Source: Stemphylium vesicarium (lineage: Eukaryota; Ascomycota; Dothideomycetes; Pleosporales; Pleosporaceae). Taken from it: a stretch of 64,000 nt of DNA. Positions 1-9,109 of the stretch are shown piece after piece. The stretch is taken from positions 1-64,000 of the forward strand of contig QXCR01000086.1 in NCBI GenBank assembly GCA_004380135.1, read 5' to 3'. How positions within the stretch are numbered: position 1 is the stretch's first letter; each line of letters begins with the position of its first letter. Under the pieces are notes generated by a model, which was not told the origin of the DNA, searched no databases, and saw nothing but the letters and a program-made list of their open reading frames with translations. The position numbers were made by a program, and so were the translations under genes.

Positions 1-1541
1 TCCTTGCCGCTTAGGCCGCCCTCGCGTACATATAGTCGCGGCTGCGCAGCAGGCAGCTGCTCGCGGTTCTTCCGGCGTCGTGATGGTGCCGTTGCGGCAC
101 TGTGCTCCTTGAGTTTGAGCTCAATATAGCTGTCGATAGGACCATGTAGCTCGGCTGCGCGCACAAAAGTGTCGAAATAGCTATTCCAGCGCGTCTTAAC
201 AGGCTTAACAAGTTGCCGGATGTTAGCTGTAACGCCTATCGCCTGTGCCTCGTCATGCTGCAGGCGCTCTAATAGCTGTCGAGTTTGCGGCGTGCAGATG
301 GACGCGATTACGTCAAAAAGGACGCCAATAGGGCCGTACTTACGCCACTCATCTATGTACTTCTCCTCGTCGTCAAGGTGAGCGGCGTCATTCTCGTACG
401 CGCTACGATCTTTACCCTAAATTACTAACTGCGCGCCTAGGTTGAGGATGTGGCAGTAGCAGCGCAGCCGCCGCTCGCTCGCAGTAAAGTTGAACTCCTC
501 TGCTAAAGACTTAACTGCAGTATTGTTGTTACTTGCGTTATTAAGCATAAAGTACCTAACGCTTGTATTATTAACACTAAAAAGCCGCAGTATTATCGCC
601 GCTGCTAAGGCAATATTATTGCCAGTGTGCGCCCTATAGAGCTTAGGCAACCCGAGCAGGTAGTTAACTAGCTTGCCCTCGCTGTTAAGGTAGTGTACGC
701 AGAGGCCGGTGAAAGCGTACTGTCCGCCAGTTGAGGTCCAGTTGTCAAAGGAAACGTGTATGAGCGACCGGGCGTCGCGAAGGTAGGCGGCAACGGCTGG
801 TACATACGCGTTGTACTCAGCAATAACATAATCGCGGAGCGTCTAGTGGCTACGCCAAAGGAGGGCTTCTGCTAGGGGACTTGCGGCCGCGATCATATTT
901 CGAAACTGCGGCGTCTCTATTACGCGTAGGCTCTGGTTGTCAGCAATTATCCAGTCCTTTAGCGCGTCCTGGAACCGAGAGGTTGAAAAGCTTGCCGCTA
1001 TCTCATTTGCAACCTGTTGGGAGACCTCTATACCTCTAGACCTCATAATATGTACTTGTGACTTTGCAAGCGCGCCCATAATGTTGCCCTCCCGGCTAGC
1101 AATTGGTATAGGTCCGTCAGGTCCAAGTGAGTGCCCAGTCCTGTTGCTCGAGAGGTGTCGGCCAGCGTTCGTAGTGCTGTCAGCCTCGTAGCACGCCTCC
1201 TGCTGCCGTCGTTGGTGGCAGTACCGGCAAAGCCAGTAGTTCTTCTTGTGCTTGCGGTGCCAGACGCCCCAGCCGTGGCGGTAGATCCAGCTTTTTGGCC
1301 CGCCACGACCACAGCGCTCAACCTGGCGCCGCTCTAGGTACGGCACGCGCTTAAAATCAAGCCCGACGTAGTTGTCGTCGTCGTCGTCGGGTATGTCCGC
1401 CTGTACTACAACGGGCTCATCGGGCTGAGCCTCGCACGCAGTATCGCCAATAGTAGGCGCGTTCGATAGCGACGATCGAGGAGAAGCGCGCTTATCGTAT
1501 TCGACGAGGCGGCGGAGGCCTCAGTTGGAGGGAGTAGACAT
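1..1541 (-). pseudogene. hAT-family transposase, three nonsense codons, C-terminus off window
   Basis: A single reading frame runs leftward from an ATG at 1541-1539 to the window edge. It is broken only by TGA at 1521-1523, TAG at 843-845 and TAG at 417-419. Early in the frame is a poly-Asp stretch, then a BED-type zinc-finger-like segment (WLCRYC followed by His residues, about 1200-1270). The middle carries the hAT pattern SFDNWTSTGGQYAFTG, then RRLRCYCHILNLGAQ at about 430-480 and KPVKTRWNSYFDTF at about 160-205, both typical of hAT catalytic domains. The C-terminal dimerisation region would lie left of base 1. No frameshift is seen. Each stop is one C-to-T change from CGA or CAG, which fits RIP. 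The element is non-autonomous now. The assignment rests on motif recognition, not a search. Confidence 0.85.
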
Positions 1542-1783
1542 GAAGTACTCTAGAAGAAAATATGCGTCGAGTGGTTGTAGCGGGCGAGACGCGTAGAGCT
1601 TGCTAGGTGAGACTAGCGCACTCTAAAAACTCCGATTGGCCTAGCAGTTTGCCTCTAACCTATATGGGACTAGTGATAGCCTATATAAGACTAGCGTCAT
1701 CTTGTCGCCGCTTCTAAACAACACTAGAAGTGGCTATCACGGCTACAAAATATAGCCTCAAAATAGCTAAAGTTAGTCCAACG

Positions 1784-1911
1784 TCAGTTAGTTCAGTCAG
1801 TCCAGAGGCTTCTTGAACTGACTGAACTGACGTCCAGCAGCCTTAACAACTGACTGACTGAACTGAGTCTTGGCAGTCAGTTCAGTCAGTTCTAACTGAG
1901 TTACCTGACTG
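1784..1911. repeat. hAT subterminal repeat cluster (TCAGTTCAGTCAGT motif, both orientations)
   Basis: Copies of a CAGTTCAGTCAGT-like motif lie in plus orientation at about 1784-1802 and 1873-1890 and in inverted orientation at about 1814-1831 and 1846-1866. Clustered direct and inverted short motifs just inside the ends are characteristic of hAT elements, where transposase binds. The cluster sits upstream of the transposase start at 1541, so the element's 5' end is probably near 1895-1912. The other end and the 8-bp target duplication are outside the window. The stretch 1542-1783 between the transposase and the repeats holds no gene that I can see. Confidence 0.6.
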
Positions 1912-1933
1912 ATAGCAAGTCTGGTTGGAAGAG

Positions 1934-4501
1934 ATGTCTGAGCAAGGATTCGACAATAACGAACGCATCCATCTATGGCAGAAACGCATCGAAGAAGACG
2001 AAAAGAATATTGTACTAACTATCCGATACTGTGGGCAGACGAAGGGCAACCCCTGGGAGAGACATCGTGGAGACATGTATGGAACACTTTCAACTTTCTT
2101 CTCCAGGTTCCTGAAGGTCCTCGGTCAATCTGGTGAGGGCAGGAAAACATTGCATGATGCCAAGATACACACTGTTGCAGGCGCAATTGGACAAGCTTCG
2201 GAAGACATGTCAAACTTGCGAGAGCAGATATTGATTGCCTTGTTTGGGGATGGAACACTGAACACAGAGGCTGGGGGTAAAGGCGTCATAACGCTTTTCA
2301 GAGAAGACCGAGACCATTTTGACAGCTTGGGCACTCACACAACCCGTTTGCTGATGTCTGAAACCCGAGGAATGACCCCATTAGAAGCTGACGGTGTCAA
2401 CGCGTATGCTCGAGTTGTGCATAGGTACATTGGCAAGAGAACAAGTGCATTGGGGTCGGAAAGTTTTACCCAAAGCACTGAGGCTATAATAGTCCGTCAG
2501 GGGATGCCATCGGTGCTGATAAACAGTGGGTCGGCTGTGATGGTAACCCTAGGCTCGGACATTGACGAAAGCCACGACAGCGCCGAAGACACGTTCTGGA
2601 ATGCTGGTAGGCCATCAACTAATGCTGTAACACGTATTTACAACTTCTCCAGCAGTTGGGAAGGTCCAAACGCTCTCGAATCTGTTGATTCATTAGCCAC
2701 GCAGAGCCTTGCAGCCAACGGTCATCTCCCATTCATCGATCTCATCCCGTGGTTCACTAAAAACAAAGCGGATTACACAAAAGCCTCGGAACTTCTCAGA
2801 AAGAACTTGAACGCCATAAAGCCCATGATAGTCCTTGGATATGGAGATTTGCAAACTTTCGCCAGCATCAAGTCTTTCGCGGACATCACGAAGTCAGAAT
2901 ATGGATCTTGGGTCAAGATGTGTCGTAATCACGACACGACTCCTCCATGCGGACAGCCGATTCTGACCTACTTTGACGGTTAGACATCAACTGTCAATGA
3001 GCCCGAAACAGCTACCGTTTTCAACCCTCTCGTTTCATCCGGGCTACCTGAGTCGGTCAGGTATGGCCAAGGAGAAGCCACGCGCATCTGCGTAATGACA
3101 TCCGCAGTCGCCTGGTATGCTATGTCAGCGGCTTTGACCATCGCTCAAGAGGGGGAGCCTGTTAATCGCGAAGATTATGTAAGAATGATTATTGCTAAGA
3201 TTGAATCACGAGCAGGCCAAAATGTACAGTTCGGAAAGGCCATGGAGACTGCACGTAGAGAGTATGGGGAGTGTCATCAAGCATACAACAAGGGGTCATT
3301 GAGACGCAGAAAGGCTCTTCGAATCAAAACACCTGTCGGGATCCTCCCAGGAAAGCCAGTTCGTGCGCAGAAGAGATCTCGCTACCTCAAAATCGGCGAT
3401 GACCTGGTGGACATGGATGACAGTGTTGGTGGCTGGAAGATCAATATCGCGCAGGATGCAAACTTTGGAGGTACCCAGGGGTTCTATACTATCACCTGGA
3501 CGGACGAAGAAGACAAGAAGACCCACAAGATTGAGCATGTCTCACTCAGCAAAGATGTCGTTCCATCTACCTGTACGCCAGACACCCTTTTTCCATTGTT
3601 CATTTTGCTGACTTTTTCGCATAGTGTCCCGGGCGGGTTGGACATCTGCGACGCCAGCGGCAGGTCTTTGGGCACTCGCACAGCTCTCCAACCAAGGTTG
3701 TCTAAGAAAATAACCTTGCCGATTTCAAGTGTATTTCTCGTTATGAGTGTTGAAGACATCGATATCGCGTATGAATTTCTTGATTACTGGGAGGAGATGA
3801 CAGGATGCTTGTTTGTAGACGAGCTCATGTCTGCACAAAAGAACCTTCCAATAAATGAGCCAGAGTTGGTCCTTCCCCGTTCATTCTTCGACCAGTTTTT
3901 CGATCGATCGGGTATACCCTTCCCTTCTAAGACCTTGTCGAAAGCTACTGTACCGAAAATGAAAGCCAACATGAGCGAAACTCTGCCCCATATCAATACC
4001 ATCAGGTCTATGGCTCATCTGTCGGAGCAAGGCATCGATGACCGGCGCATCCCTTATAACATCCTGTTGCTCGCTCTTGAATGCCTACGTCCAGGAAGTA
4101 CACAAAAGAAGAAGAACCTGAAGAGAACTCTGCCAGATGGGTACAAGATCGAAACAGCTAGGCATGTGCGTGTGATCGGCACCGGCCCAGCTGCGGCGTC
4201 GGAGATATTCCCTGTATCTCTTCCTCCGCTAGCGGACGAGTCCGAACAGCTAGGAGAAGTTGAAGATGTTACGTATGACGAAGCGGAAGACGAAAGTGCA
4301 GACGACGAAGTTAGCGATGACGATGGCGAGGGTGAAGACGACGTTGGTGAAGAAGACGCCGACAACGATAACGGTAGAGTGGACGTCGATTCAAGACCTG
4401 ATCCGAGCAACAAGAGGAAGCGCCCGGGTGACGATGAGGGTGGCAGGAGCGGTGCGGGCAGGGGATACGCAAACCTACGAGAGCACAAACATCGTTACTG
4501 A
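1934..4501 (+). pseudogene. Large uncharacterised ORF interrupted by one amber codon
   Basis: From ATG 1934 one frame is open to TAG 2981-2983. It continues in the same frame without frameshift to the stop at 4499-4501, about 855 codons in all. I do not recognise the family. Near the N-terminus is YCGQT followed by PWERHRGD, which resembles the second half of a GIY-YIG nuclease domain (Y-x-G-Q-T, then Arg and His). No GIY half is visible because the frame meets a stop at 1913-1915, next to the hAT repeats. The C-terminal 110 residues are strongly acidic, then basic (KRKRP), suggesting a nuclear protein. The amber follows YFDG and could derive from CAG by one transition. It may be a truncated gene or part of a mobile element. 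Read-through or a functional 349-residue product cannot be excluded. Confidence 0.55.
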
Positions 4502-4876
4502 CTGCTTCGTACACGCGCGATGTAAATCCAAGAACTTGAGGCAGTAGCGAGCGGTGGATGTTGACGGTGAACGATGCTACGTAGAATTTTCACCAGCAGG
4601 GTGTTAGTCAAAGAAACCCTCGCCAATACTACATTTGCATTATAACTAAAGCACAAACTGCCGAATCATGCAAGACCCCGTTGTCAAGATGCAAATTTGA
4701 GGTGGAAAGGTCGCGATGAATCGGAACTTAATTGGGATCGGTTGCCCAGCTACCCCGCTATGTGGATCTGACTACTGAGGTTTGACATTGCCCTCCCTCG
4801 TTTAGGCCCCGCATTTGTTTGAAAACATCAATTCATATTTTGGCTTTTTTCAAGAACTACCATCCATTATTGATAT
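4502..4876. other. Spacer without a visible gene
   Basis: No coding frame or repeat was recognised between the large ORF and the tRNA gene. The last bases before the tRNA (ttgatat) are AT-rich. Confidence 0.6.
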
Positions 4877-5064
4877 GGGCGCTTGGGTAAGTGCTTCCGT
4901 CTGCCGCCGCATCCTGCAGTCCTAACAAACCACAGTCTAGGGGTATGATTTGTAAGTTCCACCGAATACGATGTTGGTGTAGAGCATATTCTAACAGTGT
5001 TAAGTCGCTTCGCATTATATATGCAACCTGTGAAAGGTCGTGGGTTCAATTCCCACAGCGTCCA
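4877..5064 (+). tRNA. tRNA-Ala(CGC) with one canonical and two spliceosomal-type introns
   Basis: Exon pieces 4877-4886, 4936-4951, 5005-5014 and 5029-5064 join to 72 nt that fold as a cloverleaf. The acceptor stem is GGGCGCT with AGCGTCC and discriminator A, and position 3:70 is G:U, the alanine identity pair. The D arm is GTCTAGGGGTATGAT, the anticodon stem TTCGC/GTGAA with loop TTCGCAT (anticodon CGC), and the T arm GTGGG-TTCAATT-CCCAC. The 14-nt insertion 5015-5028 lies at the canonical 37/38 position, and GCAT/ATGC can form the anticodon-intron helix. The other two insertions, 4887-4935 (49 nt) and 4952-5004 (53 nt), interrupt the D arm. Each starts GTAAGT, contains CTAAC 9 nt before the acceptor AG, and matches the mRNA introns nearby. 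A B box (GGTTCAATTCC) and a T7 terminator are present. The fold is seen; splicing of the two extra introns is inferred. Confidence 0.82.
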
Positions 5065-5065
5065 G

Positions 5066-5072
5066 TTTTTTT
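5066..5072 (+). terminator. Pol III terminator of the tRNA gene
   Basis: Seven T residues start two bases after the discriminator base of the tRNA, the usual RNA polymerase III stop signal. This supports transcription of the whole interrupted unit as a tRNA gene. Confidence 0.8.
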
Positions 5073-5261
5073 GCACTATTTTGCACGAGAAGTGACGGGC
5101 GGGGTGGGAGAGGAAGTAATAGAAAGTGCTACTTGTGTGTTATTCCTTTTTCATTATTGAATTCAGTACCGCAGCGGCACACTTTACAACGCAACAGGGT
5201 TGCAACAGTAGTAAAAACAGTGAAGGTGCTATATCCTACTTACATTCCCTATATGTCTAAA

Positions 5262-5706
5262 TTACTTCAGGAATTCGGGAGCAGAAGCGCCGTCCATGTT
5301 TCCAACCACCTGTCGTGCGCGCATCTTCGCAATCGCCTTCTCGACGTCTACTACGGGCTAATTCGATTCTACCTTGCCTATGTTTCCAATGAATTGCTTC
5401 GCGTCGTCGGTAGCCTCAGCGTACTTTACACGAACGCCTTACGACGCGCTTTCGCAAACCTTGAGGCTATCTTTAAGGAGTTGTTTCTGGGACCGCAGAA
5501 AGTTCAATTCTGTGTATCGGACCGCGGATGCTTCCTTATCCCTTTGCAGCTGCGCTGTATCCTCGCCAGATACCGGAATGGCAACCAGTAGCTTTTCGAC
5601 GTCACCCAGTTGGTTGACCAAACTACCGTTTGTACTTTTGATGAGCTGTTCAAAAGCGCCCTTGTGGAGGATGGCGAAATGTTCAAATCTACAATTTCTA
5701 AAGGCA
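5262..5706 (-). pseudogene. Decayed coiled-coil ORF, possibly of the fungal STAND N-terminal-domain type
   Basis: One minus-strand frame runs from about 5706 to a stop at 5262-5264 and is interrupted by TAA at 5439-5441 and TAG at 5358-5360. The visible protein has FEHFAILHKGAFEQLI, a helical stretch with LRSQKQLLKDSLKVCESAS, then DDAKQFIGNIGKVE and VEKAIAKMRARQVVGNMD. The order resembles the C-terminal half of fungal proteins with a HeLo-like or STAND-type N-terminal domain, but this is a weak recognition. Both stops follow from single C-to-T changes. The upstream part and start are not clear; a 3' splice site may lie near 5690-5700. A truncated live gene ending at 5439 is possible. Confidence 0.4.
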
Positions 5707-6205
5707 ATGTTTGGGGAGGGGAAGAGCTAGAGAATAGGCGTAGGTCAACAGGACAGTGTATTTTTGGGTTAGGTAGTTGCGTGGATGGGGTAAGACGGAA
5801 TATTGGTTGGGAGGTGCATGGGAAGGATGGGTGATGGCGGGGTAAAGTGAGTTGGGCGGCCGAAGACGCGGCGATGGGGCGATTGCGCATGCGATTGGTA
5901 ATGGGAATTTGCGAAAAGGCCATCGTGAGACCAAGAACACCATCGTCTGTCATCGACATGCGCGAACGTCGCACGCGCGTACAACAAAACAAAGTGCGTG
6001 ATAAAAACGCAATGCGACAGAAAGTGCCATCACCAAAGGATGGAAAAGACTGCACAAGAAATGCGAACATCACACAAGCACAGCCCCTCAATCATTGACA
6101 TGTCAAGTATTATTCATTGATTTCATTCATTCATGTCCATCCGCCATTTCAGCTCTCAAAGCAAACATAAACCCACTTCCCCCGCTCGTTCCTCCCAAGG
6201 TACAC
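5707..6205. other. Intergenic, no gene seen
   Basis: Only short unconvincing reading frames are present. Upstream exons of the decayed ORF at 5262-5706 could lie here but I cannot support any. Confidence 0.5.
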
Positions 6206-6418
6206 CTAGACCTTCTTGCTAGTAGTCTGCTCGCTGTGCTCCTTGAGGGGATGTTCGGGGTTGGAGCTGAGCGTCTCCTTGGTCTTGTCGCTGGCCTTCT
6301 CGGCGCCCTCTTGGGGTCCCGCGCCCTGCTTGTTGACGTTGTCGGTGGTTTGGCCGGCTTGGGCGCCGGATTGGCGCTCTGGGTCGGGAGACTGGCGGCC
6401 GGGGTTGGGGGCAGACAT
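6206..6418 (-). CDS. Small hydrophilic conserved-type protein, 70 aa
   Basis: The start is ATG 6418-6416 (MSAPNPGRQS) and the stop is 6208-6206. The 70 residues are rich in Gly, Gln, Glu, Lys and Pro with no hydrophobic segment, so the protein is likely disordered and soluble. The end reads EHPLKEHSEQTTSKKV. Small proteins of this composition are common in Pezizomycotina and often stress or conidiation associated, but nothing in the sequence proves a role. The frame is open upstream to 6634. I prefer the internal ATG because composition changes there from a UTR-like stretch to the compact Gly/Glu/Lys-rich protein. No intron is visible. Confidence 0.65.
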   Translation of the reverse strand: MSAPNPGRQSPDPERQSGAQAGQTTDNVNKQGAGPQEGAEKASDKTKETLSSNPEHPLKEHSEQTTSKKV

Positions 6419-7099
6419 TTTTGTTTGGTGTGGTGTGTTGTGTGGTTTGGCTTGAGGGGTGAGCTGCGTGTTGTTGTTAGAGTCTTGTGATGAATGAAAG
6501 GTGTGTAGGCGCGGCCTCAAAGTCGCGATGGGCGTTGTTGTCGGGTTAGGAGTTGGGGCCGACGCGTCGTCGGATGGACTACGTACGTTTGATGTAGGTT
6601 GTTTGAGTTCTATCATCGTCAATAAGCGCATCATTCAATGCAATCATCTCATACAGGACATACCTTGACTGTGAAAAAACTCGTAGAAGAAGATTGTAGG
6701 GCGTTGGTGTATTGGTCTTTCAAGCAAAGCCGCCCCTCGTGCCTTTTCATCGGCGAAGAGGGCTGCCCCACTACACCCTGACGTCACTCACGAATCGGGC
6801 AACATCGACGTCAACCTCATCAAAGCGTTGCGCATGGTGGATCATTGCGGGTCAAAGTGGTTGGGTGAGTGGATGCTTAGCAAGCGCCCCCCAAAGTGCT
6901 TGCTGACGGGTTATGTCTCATCATGCAGAGCTGCCCGGCGCTTTCTCATCACTTCTCAACGCATCGGGCCTGTATTACTTTGTTCATTATCTGGTAGACT
7001 TCCGGCTGACCGAGAAAGGGAAGAACAAATCACGCATTGAACCTGTTTTTACCAACAAAAAATGTGGAAATTCTTATTCAAAGCAATCTAACATGATGG
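6419..7099. other. Intergenic, no gene seen
   Basis: This region between the small gene and the 3' end of the GPHR gene holds no convincing coding frame or RNA gene. It should contain the promoter of the small gene and the GPHR 3' UTR. Confidence 0.5.
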
Positions 7100-8759
7100 C
7101 TACGTACTCCGCTTGCCCATTTCTATATCGACATCACTCCCCTCGCCATCATCATCCCATTCGCCCCTTTTCAGTCTTTTACCTAGCCAGAGCCCCAGTA
7201 TTGTAGCTGCGCTTGCAGTCAAGAACCAGCCCTCAAACCATCTTTCAGTAAACGCGGGTTCTAATGGCGCACCCAATGCATCTCCGATCTTACTCTTCAT
7301 CTCAGGCGGCAGGTTACTTCGCAACATCAGTGCGGAACTGATGACGTATGTCGCTGCAATTTGAGAGATGATGAGCGCGAAGTTGGTCTTTGTATGATGC
7401 AGTAGTCCAGGCACCACTCTTGCGAAGAGATAAAAGGTCTGAAGGACGCTGTTGAACGACAGAAGAAGCATGACACCAGAGAGTAGAAAGGAAATGGTAC
7501 GACTCCACGCGACGCGGTCAATGGTAGGGTCCCAATGCTTTGCCAGTAGTGCGAGTACGTTATTAATCGGGTCGCTACTTGAGAAGCTGGCATTAGGCGA
7601 AGAGAAGCGGCGGAGAGTGCTGACAGTCGTGGCGATGATGCGATAGGCACAATATACTGCAAATACGTATGAAACCATGTTGAGCAATCGCCCATGTGCG
7701 GTATGCGAACGCAGCTGTGACTGCCGTCGATTCTGGAGGACAGTCAACGAGTTTTGGAGTGTGTGGCGCATGGTCTCTAGTCCTTGTATCTCCAGTTGTA
7801 GGGTATTGCGCTCTTGCGTATCTGGATTTCCTCGGATCGTCCCTACTACCCGGCCCATGAAACCTTGCTGTGGGTTGTCCGAGAGCTTGCGCTCAACTGC
7901 ACGAAGTCGGCTTTCCTTAGTCAGGAGCATGTCATTCGTCGCTTGAATTCCAGCTTGCTTGCGGGCGATGTCCGATTCTGTGACCTGGAATAATTAGTAC
8001 CGGGATACATGAAATTTCAAACAGGTAGCCTACTGGACGGTACTTGACGCCAAATGTATGCCAAAGTGCGGATATAGCAGCAAAGCCTGCCAGAGATGCC
8101 ATCAGACTAATGCCGATAATGCCTATCCTCTCGAGACAACCCTCGCTAAATGTGTGGTTATGCTCATACGACTCTTCGTGGAGGTATGAGCCGAGCAGCC
8201 CTCGCCCGAGGTACCAGAAGCTAGCGAGCCATATCGCCAGCCCGGACAACTCCAGGACCCATGCCGCCCTGCGTCGTGTTGCATGTTCCCCACCAATGTT
8301 CAAGCCAGTTCCTGATATCACAGAGTGTATTTCAAAAGCCGGTGTTGCGACGACGAGCAGGAAGAGTAAAGACGGTAGCGTGATCTTGAGGGCCAATGTG
8401 CGGGTGGCGCGGTTAATCGTGTTGGAGATTTCGCAAAGGATAAGCTCGACCAGCACAGCAGAGAGGGCGAAATTGGTGGAGAATATAACGCTGGCAAGCG
8501 ATCTCGTCGTGGGACGTAAAGCTTTCAAATTCGAACCCCTCTCGCGTTGGCCAAGGCTGGGTGAGCGTGGGCTGTCATGATGCGCTTTGCGATCGGTGTT
8601 GCCTGATAAGATGGGGAATAATTTGTGCGACACCACAAAAGCGACTACCAGAAAGGTGAGGATGAAGGGCAAGGCCGAGATGGCCACGGTCATGGGACTC
8701 CGGTGGATGGCATAGTCGGGCATGCACTCATCGCAATCGTCTGCAAACGACGGGATCAT
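7100..8759 (-). CDS. GPHR: Golgi pH regulator / GTG-type membrane protein
   Basis: Exons 8759-8034 and 7984-7100 join across a 49-nt intron (GTAGGC donor, TACTAAT branch, CCAG acceptor) to give 536 aa. Several hydrophobic segments span the protein. The first is near residues 23-45, followed by the GPHR_N-like stretch with SVIFSTNFALSAVLVELILC. The join restores TESDIARKQAGIQATNDML, a loop typical of the family. The C-terminal half fits the ABA_GPCR-type domain with more membrane helices and an acidic tail. Family members are Golgi or ER anion channels that set luminal pH; some plant homologues were called GPCR-type G proteins. Start ATG 8759 is the first in frame. Length is close to or slightly above the family norm (about 450-540). 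Confidence 0.85.
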
Positions 8760-9109
8760 CGGATTGGCGTTGCTGTAGCGTCGGGAGCTTTTTGCTTGGG
8801 TGGTGTTACTGCCAGTTCGTCCTGGTTATGGAAGACGCGCGGGCATCCATAGATTGCGCGGCACAGTATGGATACGTTGGCGCATGGAGGGTCCCGCGAA
8901 AGGTTCAAGACATAGTCCGAGGCCAGGAACGCGCAATGCTTGTTGCGCTGCCGCAGCCACACGAAACGTCATCACGCCGATCATGCAGGGATTCAGAGGG
9001 CACATGCCAGCCACCCAGCGCGCTACAGCGTAAGACGGAATTTCATGTGAATTAACGGATCGCCTTGGGGGCTACCGTGCTATGGGTATTGCTGGTAAAT
9101 CTATGTTCC
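8760..9109. other. Intergenic, no gene seen
   Basis: This lies between the GPHR start and the stress-protein 3' end. Short ORFs overlap on both strands but none shows a recognisable protein. Confidence 0.5.
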
